A stretch of 64,000 nucleotides of DNA from Piscicola geometra (Eukaryota > Annelida > Clitellata > Hirudinida > Piscicolidae). This document shows, piece after piece, positions 1 to 13,740 of the stretch. A model generated the notes under the pieces. It made no database searches, was not told the DNA's origin, and worked only from the letters and a program-made list of their open reading frames with translations. The position numbers and the translations under genes were made by a program. Each line of letters starts with the position of its first letter. Position 1 is the stretch's first letter. Where the stretch lies: positions 5,031,869-5,095,868 of the forward strand of contig OX030970.1 in the NCBI GenBank assembly GCA_943735955.1, written 5' to 3'.

Positions 1-167
1 AACAAAAAAATTGAAACCGTAAATTTTGTAAAAAAATAATGAATAATGTTTTTTTAATTTTTTTTATATAGTTTCAATAAAGTTGCATTAAAAATTTGAA
101 TGCGGTATACATTTTTGAAAATATTTTCCAAACCTCTGACCAAAAGAAACCCCTCTTATAAAGACAT

Positions 168-348
168 ACGGTATTTATAATGCGCCAAGGCACGCAACTG
201 AGGTGCCACTCACACGACATAAGTCGCGAAACACCGCATCATATACACTCGGTATATAATAATTGATGGTTGGCTCAACAGGGATTCAAACTGGCGACAT
301 TTAAGTTGGAGGTCCAAAGACTTACCATTTAAGCCAACCCGCTCGCTA
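168..348 (-). repeat. tRNA-derived SINE, family 1, copy a
   Basis: Read on the minus strand, this starts with a tRNA-like head (gggttggcttaaatggtaa as A box, agtttgaatccc as B box). It continues through a body with tatatgatgcggtgtttcgcgac and ends ccttggcgcattataaata. The same consensus recurs at 19381, 41045, 51830 and 62042. It is a Pol III-type short retroposon and not a working tRNA, because the T-stem pairing is poor and a long non-tRNA body follows. Confidence 0.8.
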
Positions 349-588
349 CAATAATTTGACGCAAGCACTGTTATAAGAGAAGTTTTACTGTACTGAGGAC
401 GGATGTGGTAAAAAAAAGACCCCAAGATAGAAGTTCCAGAAAATAAGGCTTTTAAACAGTTTTATAAAAAGTACGCTCAAAATATGTATTAATGTTCACT
501 GAGTTCTAGAAGTTAGTTTTTCAAAAAAAATATTTTCAAAATGTCACCTGTCTGTACAACCAAAGCATGTAACTATTGAATGTGTTCT
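349..588. other. AT-rich spacer, nothing recognised
   Basis: No coding or repeat signal could be supported here. The first 167 bases of the window are similar AT-rich sequence. Confidence 0.5.
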
Positions 589-963
589 TCATGTAGGTTT
601 GCTGCACATTGAGCATTTCACTCCCGCTTTTTTGTCACTGGATCTTGGACAGCGCTGAAACCAAACATTTTTCATTACCAAACTCTGGGCATCAGCTGGA
701 TGTTTTTGTATACTTCCACATTTCGACATTAAAGCACCACCTTTAATTTTTGCCGCTGCTCCTTCATCAGAATCGTCATTGATATAAACCTTTGAAGACA
801 CCTCCATGCCGTTATTGCTGCCATCACCATTTGTGCTCTGATCTGTATCACTTGTATTCGGCATACAATATTTCATGTGATCCTCATTGTCACTGGAATT
901 ATCTTCTTGGCCGTGACTCCTTTCAGTGTCATACTCGCAGCTATCTTCTTTGTAGTCACTCAC
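589..963 (-). pseudogene. Acidic protein fragment ending in a CxxC cluster, possibly a piggyBac remnant
   Basis: A 124-codon open frame. The first 75 or so residues are rich in Asp, Glu, Ser and Asn. The last 25 contain CPRSSDKKAGVKCSMCSKPT, a paired-cysteine pattern like the C-terminal zinc-binding tail of piggyBac transposases. An acidic N-terminus joined directly to such a tail, with no catalytic core, would fit an internally deleted piggyBac copy. No terminal repeats or TTAA duplication were found around it, so the assignment is tentative. It could also be an exon of an unknown host gene. Confidence 0.25.
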
Positions 964-1853
964 GCCATTATTCTCACTGCTTTCATCGCTGCTTTCTTCA
1001 GAGATTAGTTATTCAGCTTCTTCTGCGCTGAATCGTCTGCTCGCTATTTTATTTTATATATAAAAGAAGTAGAAGAAATGGACAGTTTCGCATAAAATAT
1101 ATTATTTCAAAACTGCTGACAAAATCAGTAGATATTTTTATCTAACAGAAGTAATGTATATAAGAATGATTACTAATGATAAAAGTCACATAATAAAGGT
1201 TTAATAATGTTTTCAGAAAATAATATTTTGACTTCAGTCAATTCAAACGATAGTTATTAACAGCCTATAACTTAAACTGGTTAAAAATAACTGAGAAATG
1301 TCAGATGTAAAAATTTTTTTAACTTTGGGGTTAATAGTGATTTTCACGCGCTTACTTATTAGTGAAAATGTTTTTTCCATTTTTTATAACTTTCTTAATA
1401 ATATAAGAGATGTCTCAAATTTTCTCTCCTTAATTTGTATCCTATCGTTTCCTGCATGGGGTCAAAAAATGCTCCAGCCGTCGTTCTTGGGTTAAAATAA
1501 ATTGATGTCGCAATCCGGTTTTGAGATTTCAAAGTCTGAGAAACTAGATGCTGGCAGTGTGCTATTGCGTGGTTTCTCAAGCTTGGAATGCCTCAAAACT
1601 CCCTGTATAAGACAAAAACACTTTTGACATATATTTATAAGTTTTTCTTACTTTATCCAAACCGGCAATTAATCCAGGTCTAGAGAAGGTCCATGGTGTT
1701 ATCTAGAATACCCACCTTTGGAAGATGTATTGTGGCAATACTGTGATCCTTGCACTGGTTTGTGGTAGACTAAAATGGATTTTAAAAAATTCAAAAAATC
1801 ATAATATGAATTTAAAGTGGGAAAGAATCTAAATGAATATTACTACTAATATG
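964..1853. other. AT-rich spacer without recognisable gene
   Basis: Short open frames here (for example 1298-1495) have low-complexity, AT-driven composition and no recognisable motif. I see no repeat unit shared with the rest of the window. Confidence 0.5.
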
Positions 1854-2030
1854 GGTGAACGGGTAGCCGAGTCGGCAACGACTCTCGGCTTGACCAATAA
1901 TGAAAGGTCCTGGGTTCAAGTGCAACCAATGCCCTAGTAACCCAAAAGCGCAAATGAAAATATGCAGCCTAAGTAGCCTGGAAGCCCGTTCGGCTTATAC
2001 GCCACTATAATAATGCTCGTCATTATTATT
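1854..2030 (+). repeat. tRNA-derived SINE, family 2, copy a
   Basis: The tRNA-like head has an A box (tagccgagtcgg) and a B box (cctgggttcaagt) separated by a long variable arm, as in Leu or Ser tRNAs. The body contains atatgcagcctaagtagcct and ends at atgctcgtcattattatta. The 3' two thirds are nearly identical to the copy at 32355. A (TAA/TAC)n tract to about 2115 follows. Confidence 0.8.
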
Positions 2031-2120
2031 ATTATATTAATATAATTAATACTACTACTAATAATATTAATATAATTACTACTGCTAATACTAATATAAT
2101 TACTACTACTCTCTTGGTTG
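2031..2120. repeat. Impure (ATT)n/(TAC)n tract at the 3' side of the LINE
   Basis: Mixed taatat, tactac and taatac trinucleotides lie between the 3' tail of SINE family 2 and the minus-strand LINE. They may include the microsatellite-like 3' terminus of that LINE. Confidence 0.6.
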
Positions 2121-2124
2121 GCAT

Positions 2125-5100
2125 TCATCCATCTCGTGAGATGATGATAGCGCTCTGATGTGTTCTTTGACGGCAGCTTCTAGAGTGGTTCAGCAGACCG
2201 ATCCTGGATCGACAGTCTTTGCTGCAGCGGCTGCAGGTGAAGTCGGATGGAGGATCGAGAGCCTGATTCTGCTGCCTCATCTTTCTTTTTTGCCTTCGGG
2301 ATTCCAGATGTTGCCTGCGTTCTTCCACGCCCTTTTTGATGCCTTTGTGGACAGTCTGGCGCCGGCTCCTCCGGTCATCGGCTAGCTCTTCCCATCTGCC
2401 AGGGTCGATACCCGTAAGTTTGAGGTCGCGTTTGCAGACGTCTTTGAAGCGTAGTTGCGGGCGACCAACTGGACGGTGTCCTGTAGCCAGCTCGCCATAG
2501 AGGGTGTCATTGGGTATGCGACCTTCTTCCATTCGACGCACGTGACCCAGCCAGCGTAGACGTCTTTGGCATAGAAGGAGGTGACTGCTGAGTGAGTTGG
2601 GTTGATTGAGTACGGCTGTGTTGGTGACTTTGTCTTGCCATGTTATGCCAAGGATGCGTCGGAGACAGCAAAGATGAAAGCTTTCGAGACGATCTTCTTG
2701 TCTGGCATAGGTGGTCCAGGATTCGCTGCCATACAGCAGGGTGCTGAGAACGCATGCCTAGTACACTTTGAGCTTGGTGTTTCGTGTCAGTTGGTTGTTG
2801 GTCCATACACGTTTGCTCAATCTGGCCATGACGCTGGCTGCTTTGGCGAGCCTCTTACCAATTTCGATGTCGAGGGATAGGCTGCTAGTGATGACGGAGC
2901 CCAAGTATGTGAACTTGTCAGTGGCCTCCAGCACCTGATTGTCGATTGTGATTGAGGGTGGAACAGGGATATCTTGACCCATGATGTTGGTTTTTTTGAT
3001 ACTGATGGTCAGACCGAATTCCCTGCAAGCCTGAGCAAAGCGATTCATCAGTTGCTGAAGGTGTTCGTCCGTGTGTGGCACCAGGGCCGCATCATCAGCG
3101 AACAGCATGTCTCTGATGAGGACAGTGCGAATTTTTGTCTTTGCTCTTAGGCGTGCCATGTTCAGCAGTTTCCCGTCACGTCTGGTGTGTAAATGGACAC
3201 CTTCGGCAGACTCTTTAAATGCAAAGTTCAACAACATCGAGAAGAAGATGCCGAATAATGTAGGCGCTAGCACACAACCCTGTTTGACCCCACTCTTGAT
3301 TATGAAGGATTCTGAGGTCTCCCCATCATAGCTGACCACACCTTGCGTGTTTTCGTGGTAAGAAGTTGTAATGTTGAGCAGCCGAGGTGGACAGCGATCT
3401 TCTTGAGTAGCCGAAATAGGCCGTTCCTGCTTACAAGGTCGAATGCCTTAGATAGGTCGATAAAGGCGATATACAACGCCATCCGCTGCTCTTTGCACTT
3501 TTCCTGGAGCTGACGCACGGAGAAGATCATGTAGACTGTGGATCTTCCTGATCTGAAGCCGCATTGCGATTCAGGATACACGCGACTTGCGAGGACTTGG
3601 AGACGGTTGAGGACAACGCGTGCGAAAGCTTTACCCACGACGCTAAGCAGTGAGATGCCTCTGTAGTTGTTGCAGTCGCTGCGGTCGCCCTTGTTCTTAT
3701 ACAGGGTGACAATCTTGGCATTGCGCATGTCCTGTGGAACTCTACCTTCTCTCCAACATAGGCAAAGGAGCTTGTGAAGTGGTTCTAGTAGAGACGGTTG
3801 ACCGCATTTGATTATTTCTGGTGGGATGCCATCGTCTCCTGGTGCTTTTCCACTCTTTAAGGCATCAATAGCTTTGCTGAGTTCGTCCATGGTCGGCTCG
3901 ACATCCAGCTCTTCCAAGACTGGCAAGTCTTCGATAGCGTCCAGTGCTATCTGAGTCACAGAGTTTTCTTTGGAATAAAGTTCCAGATAGTGTTCGACCC
4001 ACCTTCCCATTTGCTTGTCTTTGTCTGTGATGGCCTCTCCTGATTTGGTCTTTAAGGGTGCAGTCTTCTTTTCTGACTTGCCTATTGCTTTTTTGATGAC
4101 TTCATACATGCTCCTTACGTTGCCAGCGTCTGACGCTTGTTGAATGCTATTCGCCAGTTGAAGCCAATAGTCATTTGCGCAGTGTCGAGCCGTCTGCTGG
4201 GCCTTTCTTCGGGCAGCTTTCAACTCTTCGAAGGTGGACCTGACTCGGGTCGCGTTTGTATTCAATCATTGCCTTTTTCTTGGCGTCGATAACAGGCTCG
4301 AGATCTGCCGCATTCGCTTCGAACCAATCGGTGTTTTGGTTCCTTTTTACCATAAGTGAGTAAAGCAGTTCTGAAGATGGTATTCCGGAGCGAGTTCCAT
4401 CTGACTTCCTCATTAGGCTCTTGGTCGCAGTGTTGCAGCTCTCCCAGCCGATCTATGAACTCCTGGTTCTTGGCCTGATGGGTGGTCTGATAGGTGTTGA
4501 TTTTCGGCTGGCATTTCTTCTTGGAGAGGTGGAGCCTCTTGGGGCGCAAATATATCTTTGACGCGATCAGAGAGTGGTCTGTATCGCAATCGGCGCTATG
4601 GTAAGCTCTGGTGCTGCGGACGTTGTTCAACGAGTTGTGCCTGGTGATGATCAAGTCCAGTTGATGCCAGTGATTTGATCTTGGATGTCTCCAGGACACG
4701 TTGTGACATGCTTTGCTCTGGAAGTATGTGTTTGTTACGCACAGGTTGTGATAGCAACAGAATTCGAGTAGTCTCTGGCCGTTTTCGTTCATTTTCTCGA
4801 TGTCATGGTGATCCAGCACATCTGGCCATGAGTCGTGGTCAGAGCCAACCCGGGCGTTGAAATCTCCCAGAAGGTAGAGGTGTTCGGAAGCAGGAACTGT
4901 GGCAACAACGCTGCTTAGTTGTTCGTAGAATTGATCTTTAGTCTCGGCGCTGGCCTGCATGGTAGGTGCATAGATGCACAAAAGATTAGCAGTGCCAGAT
5001 GCTGTGAGAAGGCGTAGAGTGAGGATTCTCTCTGTGCCGCGGGAAGGAGGTTCGGACATGCAAAGCAGGGTGTTCTTGATGGCGAAGCCGACTCCGTGTT

Positions 5101-5338
5101 CCCTGTTCTCCTCTTCTCTTTTCCCCTGCCAAAAGAACGTGTAGTGTTCCTCCCTCAGGGATCCAGACTCTGGAAGACGCGTTTCCTGTAGGGCTGCAAC
5201 ATCGACGTTTCGTCTGTGCAGCTCATGATCAATGACTGCAGTCTTGCGAAGGTCTTCAATCTCACGAAGGTCATCACTCAGTCTAGTGCGCATAGTACGT
5301 ACGTTCCAGCTTGCAATACGGAGAGCTGGAATCTCCAT
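2125..5338 (-). mobile_element. APE-type non-LTR retrotransposon (LINE A), endonuclease plus reverse transcriptase, decayed
   Basis: The product would nick chromosomal DNA and copy its own RNA into the nick. The endonuclease frame, 5338-4262, shows the start LRIASWNVRTM, QETRL, the catalytic GDFNARVGSD and the terminal DTDHSL. The reverse transcriptase is split over 4265-3300 and 3339-2758. It shows KSGKAPGDDGIPPEII, QCGFRSGRST, the palm motif FIDLSKAFD, SGVKQGCVLAP and the catalytic FADDAAL. The C-terminal frame, 2541-2125, ends in a Cys/His finger (CSRCSKDC...HSRSC). Frame changes near 4355, 4240 and 3370 and a TAG near 2757 break the reading, so the copy is inactive. It resembles proteins often labelled craniofacial development protein 2-like, probably RTE-like, but the clade is not proven. 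Confidence 0.9.
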
Positions 5339-6098
5339 CTTTTTGTATTTGTAGTTGTTTGGTGCGTGAAAATAACGGCCTGCTTGTTGAGCTGTGCTCT
5401 AAGCTCCAGGCACCCACTGAGGCAGGCAGGCCGTGACGGGTAACACCTTATTGACCGGGGGCTGCCCGGCTTAGGACGGGCGGTAGTTACCAGTGGGACT
5501 GCTAGGGTCCCTCCCACCATTGAAGACAACCCATGGCGTCCAGATCTACGCAGGGACTTATAACCCGTAAACTGCTGTCTTCTTGTTTGTGCTCTCGCCG
5601 TAAAGCGAGACTGGAGTGAACCTCTCCATGGCGCTAGCCTAGGCAAAGTGTGTAGAGGTCTTGTGCTGCCCAAACAACAGGACCCTCCTCTCGGCTTCGT
5701 CGACTAGACCCAAGGGGGTGCAAGCACCACGCTTAGAGCCGACTTGGCTGCAGGAGTTGCCGGAAGGACATCATAGATGACGATCCACCGCCTTAGGGAC
5801 TCCTACTTCTGATTTTTTCTCGGGGTTGACTCCCAAAGCCTTTTCCATGAATGGATAGCCTGCAAGGCAGCAGCGGTTGGTAGTCAGAGTTTTCCTTCTC
5901 CTAGATGGGTTGCCTTCCCGGGCTGACGAGCCCCATCTGCCCGAAGCGACTGGTTTTAAGGCGCCAGTGACCCGCCTTCGCCCCTTTTCCTGTCAGTAGA
6001 AGCAGTTCCGCCGCGAGCAGGCCAGGAGTTGGACTTAGTTGTCAGAGGCGGTACAGAGACGCACGCCGTAAAGGAGCACTTTATAGGCAGTGGGAGCT
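5339..6098 (-). other. GC-rich probable 5' untranslated region of LINE A
   Basis: This block lies directly upstream of the endonuclease start on the minus strand. It is much richer in G and C than its surroundings and holds no convincing open frame. Position and composition suggest the LINE 5' leader with an internal promoter. It ends where the (TAC)n tract begins near 6120. Confidence 0.5.
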
Positions 6099-6139
6099 TA
6101 TCCCCACTTCCTCCCCTTGCTATGACAACCTTGGAACCT

Positions 6140-7470
<1,331 letters not shown>

Positions 7471-9084
7471 CGAATATTAATAATATTAATTCTACTAATA
7501 ACCCAAAAAACGTACTTTTTCATCAAACAGAAGTAAAAATTGTTGACTTGAAAAAAGAAAGTATGACAATCAAAAAGCCACTATTCATCTACTACTTTCA
7601 GTACTTCACTTCATGTGATATGTTGTGTGCCTCAATTTCGGTTTGTTTAGGATGAATAAGTATATAATATACAATATAAATATTCTTTAACTCAATAAAA
7701 ACTCTAAAAACATCATCGAAACCTTGAAAATTTCTCCTATACAGCTTTTACCATACAAGAACAACAACAACCATAAGACACACACAAATACCAAAATGCA
7801 CAAAAATCAAAAACAACAATTACAGAAGTGCATGAGATTTGGTTTCCAAAACGGAAAGTGTGTTATTAACCCTGTTAGCGAAGGATCCATTGGTTGGTTG
7901 GAGATGACAGTTTGGTCGCATAAGAAAAAATATCTCAATGATGGTTTGTGGGAAGTTTGAACCAGTTTTTTGGAAAAAGGGCTGACGGTTTGGGGCTGCT
8001 CAGGGAATAGACGGGCAGAAAGTGGGTAATAGGCAGCTCGAGAAAGATTTAGGAGCGGTTTCGTAGTGGGAGATTTTAGTTGGTTTATTAATATTATTAT
8101 TTATTTTTATTATTCACTCATATTTTTTTTTATTTCTTTAATATATCGTAATTTGCTTCACAACAACTACAACCTCCTACAAAAATCACCCCCACCTCAT
8201 CAGATCACTTGCAAAGGTTTGAAAACATGTTCTTTTAAGGATAATTATAAACATTTTTTATTAATTTTAAGTATACAAATATTATGGGGCTATGAATATA
8301 ATAAGTTGAATTATAATATTTGAACTATTGTATCCATAATATTGCTCATGCGCTACATGCAATTTTATAGTTATAATATTGAAGCGTTTGCCACGAAAGT
8401 CTTTCACACTTCACCGACCAACCTGCGAACGGGTGGAACAATTCACCGAACAATAATGTCTTAAATAATATAGTTTTATTGGTTATTTAATACTTTAACA
8501 TGCAAAAATTATTTTTTCTTTTACAAACTTCAAAAACATTTTAATTACTTAAAAACAACTGTTCAAAATATTAAAAATAGTTTTCAACAAGAGAAAAAAT
8601 AAAGTTATAAAAACTTCTTGGCCACAAAACATTATTTTTGTACATAAATTCATAGAGATATGAAGGAGAAGAAAAACAGCTTGTTCCTAACTTTTTTTCC
8701 TATTTTCTTTTGCCTCGGATCCACATTTGTCTCCATTTTGGATGTGAACTAGGTGATCCATAGGTTCGACAAAGTTCTGTTGATGCATAACCATGAATTT
8801 TTGTAGATGCCGTCTTTGATTTGATCCATGTTTGCATACGCTGACCAAAAAGCACTTTTCTCTCAGCGCTCAATACCACCATTCACCCATTGCCATTTCG
8901 CCATTCATCTCGGGGAAGTATTTTCTTTCGTCTATTTCATTGACCTCTACTGCGTACCAGTGTTATTTTCGTTTCATAAAATGATTATTTCAGTTTCTTT
9001 TTGGAATTTATTATAGTTTTATTCCAGTTTCTTTTTGGAATTTATTATAGTTTTGGTTTCAGTTTCACTTTCTTTCTTCAGAAA
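7471..9084. other. Gene-free AT-rich region with a short tandem duplication
   Basis: No supported gene. A 31-bp unit (agtttctttttggaatttat...) is tandemly duplicated near 8990-9052. A 60-codon basic frame on the minus strand at 8882-8700 has no recognisable motif. Confidence 0.5.
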
Positions 9085-10139
9085 TGGGGAAGGCGTACAC
9101 AGTCGATCACTTTTTACAAAAATGTTTATAACTCAAAATTATTGAAAAATAAAATTTTAATAAAATATTGATTTTATACATTCATCATTAAGACTGCATT
9201 TTCTACTTAATTCATTTATCTAGTTGAAATGGTTTTGAGTCAAATGTAGTTCAAAGTAGACTCCTGAAAACGATCGACTGTATACGACCGGTGTACACAG
9301 TCGATCACATGGATGTACCCAGTCGATCATTACCACAAGTGCCACGATTTTAAGTTTTCCAAGCATCAAATTAAGTATTATTAGAAAATTAAATACTCAA
9401 ATAAATTATTGCAATTGAATACTGATTTAGAAAACTTTTAACATTCAACTTTTTCTAGAAAACTTTCTCATGTAGACACAAGTTTTTCAACATTTTATTC
9501 TCATTTTATAAATGAAAAAATGAAAAAATATAGATGTTTCAAGTTATAGTTCAACAAATATTTTTCAATGACTGATAAATGAAAGTTTTTAATGTTTCAA
9601 GTTTTAGTTCAACAAATGTTTTATAAATTTCATAAACACTTTTTCACATAAGATTTTTATTTAACTGCAAAAAGCTTGAAAAAGTAGTTTTGATATAATT
9701 TAAAAAATTATTTGATAAGAAAGCTATCAATGATCCACTGAGTACGAACATACGATGATCGATTGTGTGCGCCTATGCCAATGATTGGTATAATGGCTAT
9801 AACTTTCATGATTATTTTTTAACAAGAAATATAATAGATACACACGATAAAATATAGAATAATATATCAATAATGCAAAATATGAATTTTCAATTGTGCT
9901 TACTTTATGCACAGCGTGGTTCGTTAGATGATGTAAAATATTTACTTTTTAGCCCTTGAAATTGATAAATACCCTTATTTTTTTTATCCGCAAAAATATT
10001 TTGTCAAAATTACGATATATAATGAGGCCACCTATATTGTCGTCCAGGTGACACATCGTATTTGAAAAAATATAAATGCCTTCGATAAAAAACGGAATGA
10101 TCGACTGTGTACGCTGATCGACTGTGTACGCCTTCCCCC
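9085..10139. mobile_element. Non-autonomous DNA transposon with 24-bp terminal inverted repeats
   Basis: The left end ggggaaggcgtacacagtcg and right end cgactgtgtacgccttcccc are exact inverted complements, with four more matching bases inward. The motif gatcgactgtgtacg or its complement recurs inside both ends (9270-9330 and 10097-10128), as subterminal transposase-binding repeats do. No transposase frame is present. The right end is repeated, diverged, at 28390-28505. No target-site duplication was evident, so the superfamily is unassigned. Confidence 0.8.
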
Positions 10140-12036
10140 TACTGCTTCAACCATCTTCCAAACTCATTTTGTTTGCACCCGCTGCTCACTATGACACGAC
10201 AAGAATAATCTCATTTTTTGTTTGATTTAAAGTAGGTTGTATACCATAAACATATTTTTTCGATAGCTTCCGGAAAAAACGAGCCATAATGAACGGACTT
10301 TTTCTCCTACATTTTCCACAAGCCCACTTTCTGCCGTCAATGCTGTTTTTGTCGGTAACAATGTCCTTCATCTGTCATATCCGCAACTCTGGTAGCAGTT
10401 GTTCTCTTGCTGTTTGTCTAAAAAACTTCAATTTTTGGCATAAACGAATTCATCAATGATTCCAAAAAGAAAGAAAAAACTGATAATTGTGAAATAATTA
10501 ATTGTTACACATTTTGTAAATAAAAATTCTCGGTTTTACAGACCGATGAAGCGCATTTCGCTGTCATCTTTTTTGATTTTTCTTAAGCAAAATCCAAAAA
10601 AACAATGAGTTCTTGTCATGACTAACAATTAAAAATTTTTAGTGATCTTTCTTTCAGTATTTTATTTGTCTTGAATTAAATTCTTTCAGCACTTATGTAG
10701 TTAGGCATAGAAATAAAGGTTTTTCTTTTGTCATTCTAAACAGGGTCACAAGCTACCAAACTATCAATAACATGAATGGTTAGTGTTGAAGAGGTCTCCA
10801 GATTTTTGATCATCATACACACCACAATTCTAACCACTCTTACTCTACCCATTATTTTCAACTACCATTACACTTTATCATACCCACCATCAATATTCAT
10901 TTTACCATCTCAAAATCACTCTACCATTTCATTAACATCTCACCACTCTTTTATCACGCTCATAACTATTTCATTCTACCGTCCAGCCATCACTTTCCCG
11001 AACTCACTCAATACTAACAGCATACTACCCACCACTATCACATCTACTCCCTCTCATCCATTACCAGTGTTGTTTTAGTTTGGATTTTGAAGTTAAAGTT
11101 TTTTAATTTTATATTTTCATTCAATATTACGTTACAGTTATCATTTTCTTTTTTTTCACTTATTATTTAGTTCAGTTACTATTATATTTTGTATATTAGT
11201 TATCGGTAGGAAAACCATTGATAAACTGAAAAATTGATTAGTTTTCACTTCAAAGAAAAAAAAATTTCTTTTTTTAATAATATTTTTTTTTATTTTAACA
11301 ATTTTTTCTATTTTTCAATCTTTTCAGTCTGTTTTGTTTCGTGTAAGTTCCAGTCAAGAAATACTCTATCAAAGTGTGCTTGTAATGCTAGTGCTGATAT
11401 CAAATCCTATGCCAGTTCTTTTTCTTCCCAGATTGTGCAAGGCTCCTCTGGAGCATCGACGCACATCAACCAAATCGTTGAATAACAAATAAATAACTAG
11501 TAAAATATTATGAAAAATGAAGATATATAAACAAGAATTTATTTTCAAAGTCAGTCTTGAGATGGTCTTTTATACAGCGGTTGTGGTTTATTTTTGTGCT
11601 TTTTGTTAGGTGGTGAAGTTATTGTTAATGGCGTTTTTGGTATTGCTTTTGTTGTAGTTTTTAGAATTTTGATTGGGGGCAGTTGTGTTTGGTTTTGGGG
11701 TTTATTTCATGGTTTGAGTTTATTTTGGTTTGTAACACTATTTTAGCTATCATCATTATTTTATTATTGTTTTTATCTATTATTATTTATATTTATTATT
11801 CTTATTTTATTATAATAAGTTTATTATTATCAATGTTATATATTATATATTAATTAAAGTTTATCAAATTATTCAGTTACAGTTTATCAAATTATTCAGT
11901 TACAGTTTATCAAATTATTCAGTTACAGTTTATCAAATTATACAGTTTCAGTTAGTAGTTAACTGAAATCTTTTTCCAGTTATTTTATCAATTTCAGTTA
12001 CAGTTACTGTTAAGAAAATCAACAGTTTTCATTACC
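10140..12036. other. Gene-free region with pyrimidine-rich low complexity
   Basis: 10790-11080 is rich in accac, attctac and tcatc blocks on one strand and gives only low-complexity translations. A minus-strand frame at 10371-10189 contains KWACGKCRRK but nothing more I recognise. Confidence 0.5.
11855..11950. repeat. 23-bp tandem repeat, about four copies
   Basis: The unit agtttatcaaattattcagt (plus tac) is repeated head to tail about four times, with the last copy diverging. Confidence 0.85.
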
Positions 12037-12039
12037 AGA

Positions 12040-12395
12040 GACGGCGATTTGCGGCAAATCTTGGGGTCCTACAAAGCATGGACAATCCTAGAAGAGTCCT
12101 GGGGTCCGAACCCCACTTGAAAATGAATTTAAACTTCTGTTTTGATATGAATATTCAATTGAGCAAAGAATAGTTTAGTTTTAGACAGCTATCAATATAA
12201 CTACACATAATTACAATGTATTACCATATAAAAATTCTGTTTTATGCCGTGATTGACAATTGTGCTCGTATCAAAACAAGAAATTTGAACTTTTTTTATT
12301 GAAGAAATAAGGAGGTCCACATTAAGGTGGACCCCTCACTTCCAAAAGTGGGAGAGGTCCGGATTCCAGAACTCCCCCCAAGAGCGCCGTTCATG
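12040..12395. mobile_element. Short MITE-like element with degenerate inverted ends
   Basis: The left end resembles cagagacggcgat and the right end ccccccaagagcgccgttca, roughly inverted complements. Just inside lie tggggtcc and a small hairpin (ggtccacattaaggtggacc). Related pieces occur at 34590-34800 (gggcggcgatcctggggggg) and 49440-49575 (gtggactccagaaccctc), so this is a dispersed family. No clear target duplication was found. Confidence 0.5.
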
Positions 12396-12736
12396 TTCAT
12401 TGCCCACACTATAATAACTATGATTATAATCAAAATTAGGTCTTATAGTACCTTACGTACATTGCCATATTACATCATCCTTACAACTACCCTCCAACCT
12501 CTTTCTATCACTATAATTACACATATAGTCATCCCATTAACCTCCAAAATCTACAGAATACATACAGTTTTTTACACCAACGGCCGGTAAAACGTATAGT
12601 GGCTCGTTGAATGTATCAGCGTCGGGAGAAAACTGTTTGCCTTGGGGATTTTTCAAGAAGATGTGGTTTGTGGTTAGGTGTATTTTGGTGACTAGTTTGG
12701 TCTTGTGTTTTGTGGGTGTTTTTGGTTGATGTTTAT
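12396..12736. other. Spacer, nothing recognised
   Basis: AT-rich sequence with low-complexity translations and no supported feature. Confidence 0.4.
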
Positions 12737-13740
12737 CGTCATCATCAAGCGGGCGCAGATAGGAGGTCATGAGGCTTCTTTCCCTTCAGCACGACAAAAT
12801 GGCTTTTCAGTTTTCTGTTCACTGCCTATGATTTTAACTGGTCGACTCAATGCATTGTTCGCCCTGGATTGATATAAGATGAGATTTGTTGTTGATATGA
12901 CATCCTTGGTCGCCACGGCGTTTCTTGTGCTTTTATTTAATATTCATAGAGTATGTAGCTGAAGACAGGTATGCAAAGACGATGGCCTGTAAATATGGAC
13001 CATTTTGCTGATGCGTGTTTGTAATAAGGTGGCGGGACTGTTTGATTACAACCATCATAAGAGAATAAGTCCTTGTGAAGACGGCGTTCCTCTTCGATGC
13101 TGCTGCTGTAAGTTTCCATAAGTCGCTAATTAGAGATGCAGGTGTCTCGTAGATGCGAGTCTTGAGATCTGTTTTCAGCTTAAATCAGCGCAGAATCTTT
13201 TTTTTAGTTTCGTGAAGACTTCTCAATTCTGATTTTGACTTTGTGATCAGTGGACCCATAATATCCGAGATATTTAAAGTTGTCCACTATTGCCATACTC
13301 TGATAGTCTATGGAGAGCTTTGTCACTAGTGGCATCTGTATGTGCACTTAGTCTCACAGCTGGTCATTTTGGTTAAATATCTGAATCCATCTGCAGACAA
13401 TTAAGACATGTAGACTCTCACCATAATGAAGAATTAAAACGGATCTAGAACATCACCTTATTGAACGCCTGTAGAGATGTTGAATGGTGCTGAGTCTTGT
13501 TTTATATGTAGACAGAGCTGGTCGACCTGTCGTACGATACCTTGATTGCTTTGACAATCTCTTATTGAATCGCAAAATGTCACAGTATTTCAAACATCGT
13601 ATTTCTGTTGATTGTATCAAAAGCTCTCTTGAAGTGAACTTTTTTTCTTTACGGAAGCGAGCCGTCATTGGTGCACTCGTTCAAAAGAGCGAGTGTTGCA
13701 GCGGACACCAGGTGAGCGTGCTTGCGTTTTGATTGCATCT
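12737..13740 (-). pseudogene. Badly decayed LINE reverse transcriptase (LINE C, copy 1)
   Basis: On the minus strand, fragments of a reverse transcriptase can be read across several frames: AFDTINR-like palm sequence near 13620, a fingers/palm stretch EIVKAI near 13545, and a remnant of the TGVLQGDVLAPF motif near 13460. The 3' end on this strand reads gcgcccgcttgatgatgacg, a short tgatga tail. The same tail and adjoining 3' sequence occur at 29640 and 30183. Stops and frame changes are frequent, so this is an old inactive copy. Confidence 0.65.

Noticed and set aside
2158..2880. Plus-strand frames opposite LINE A
   Set aside because: They are antisense shadows of the endonuclease/reverse-transcriptase coding strand.
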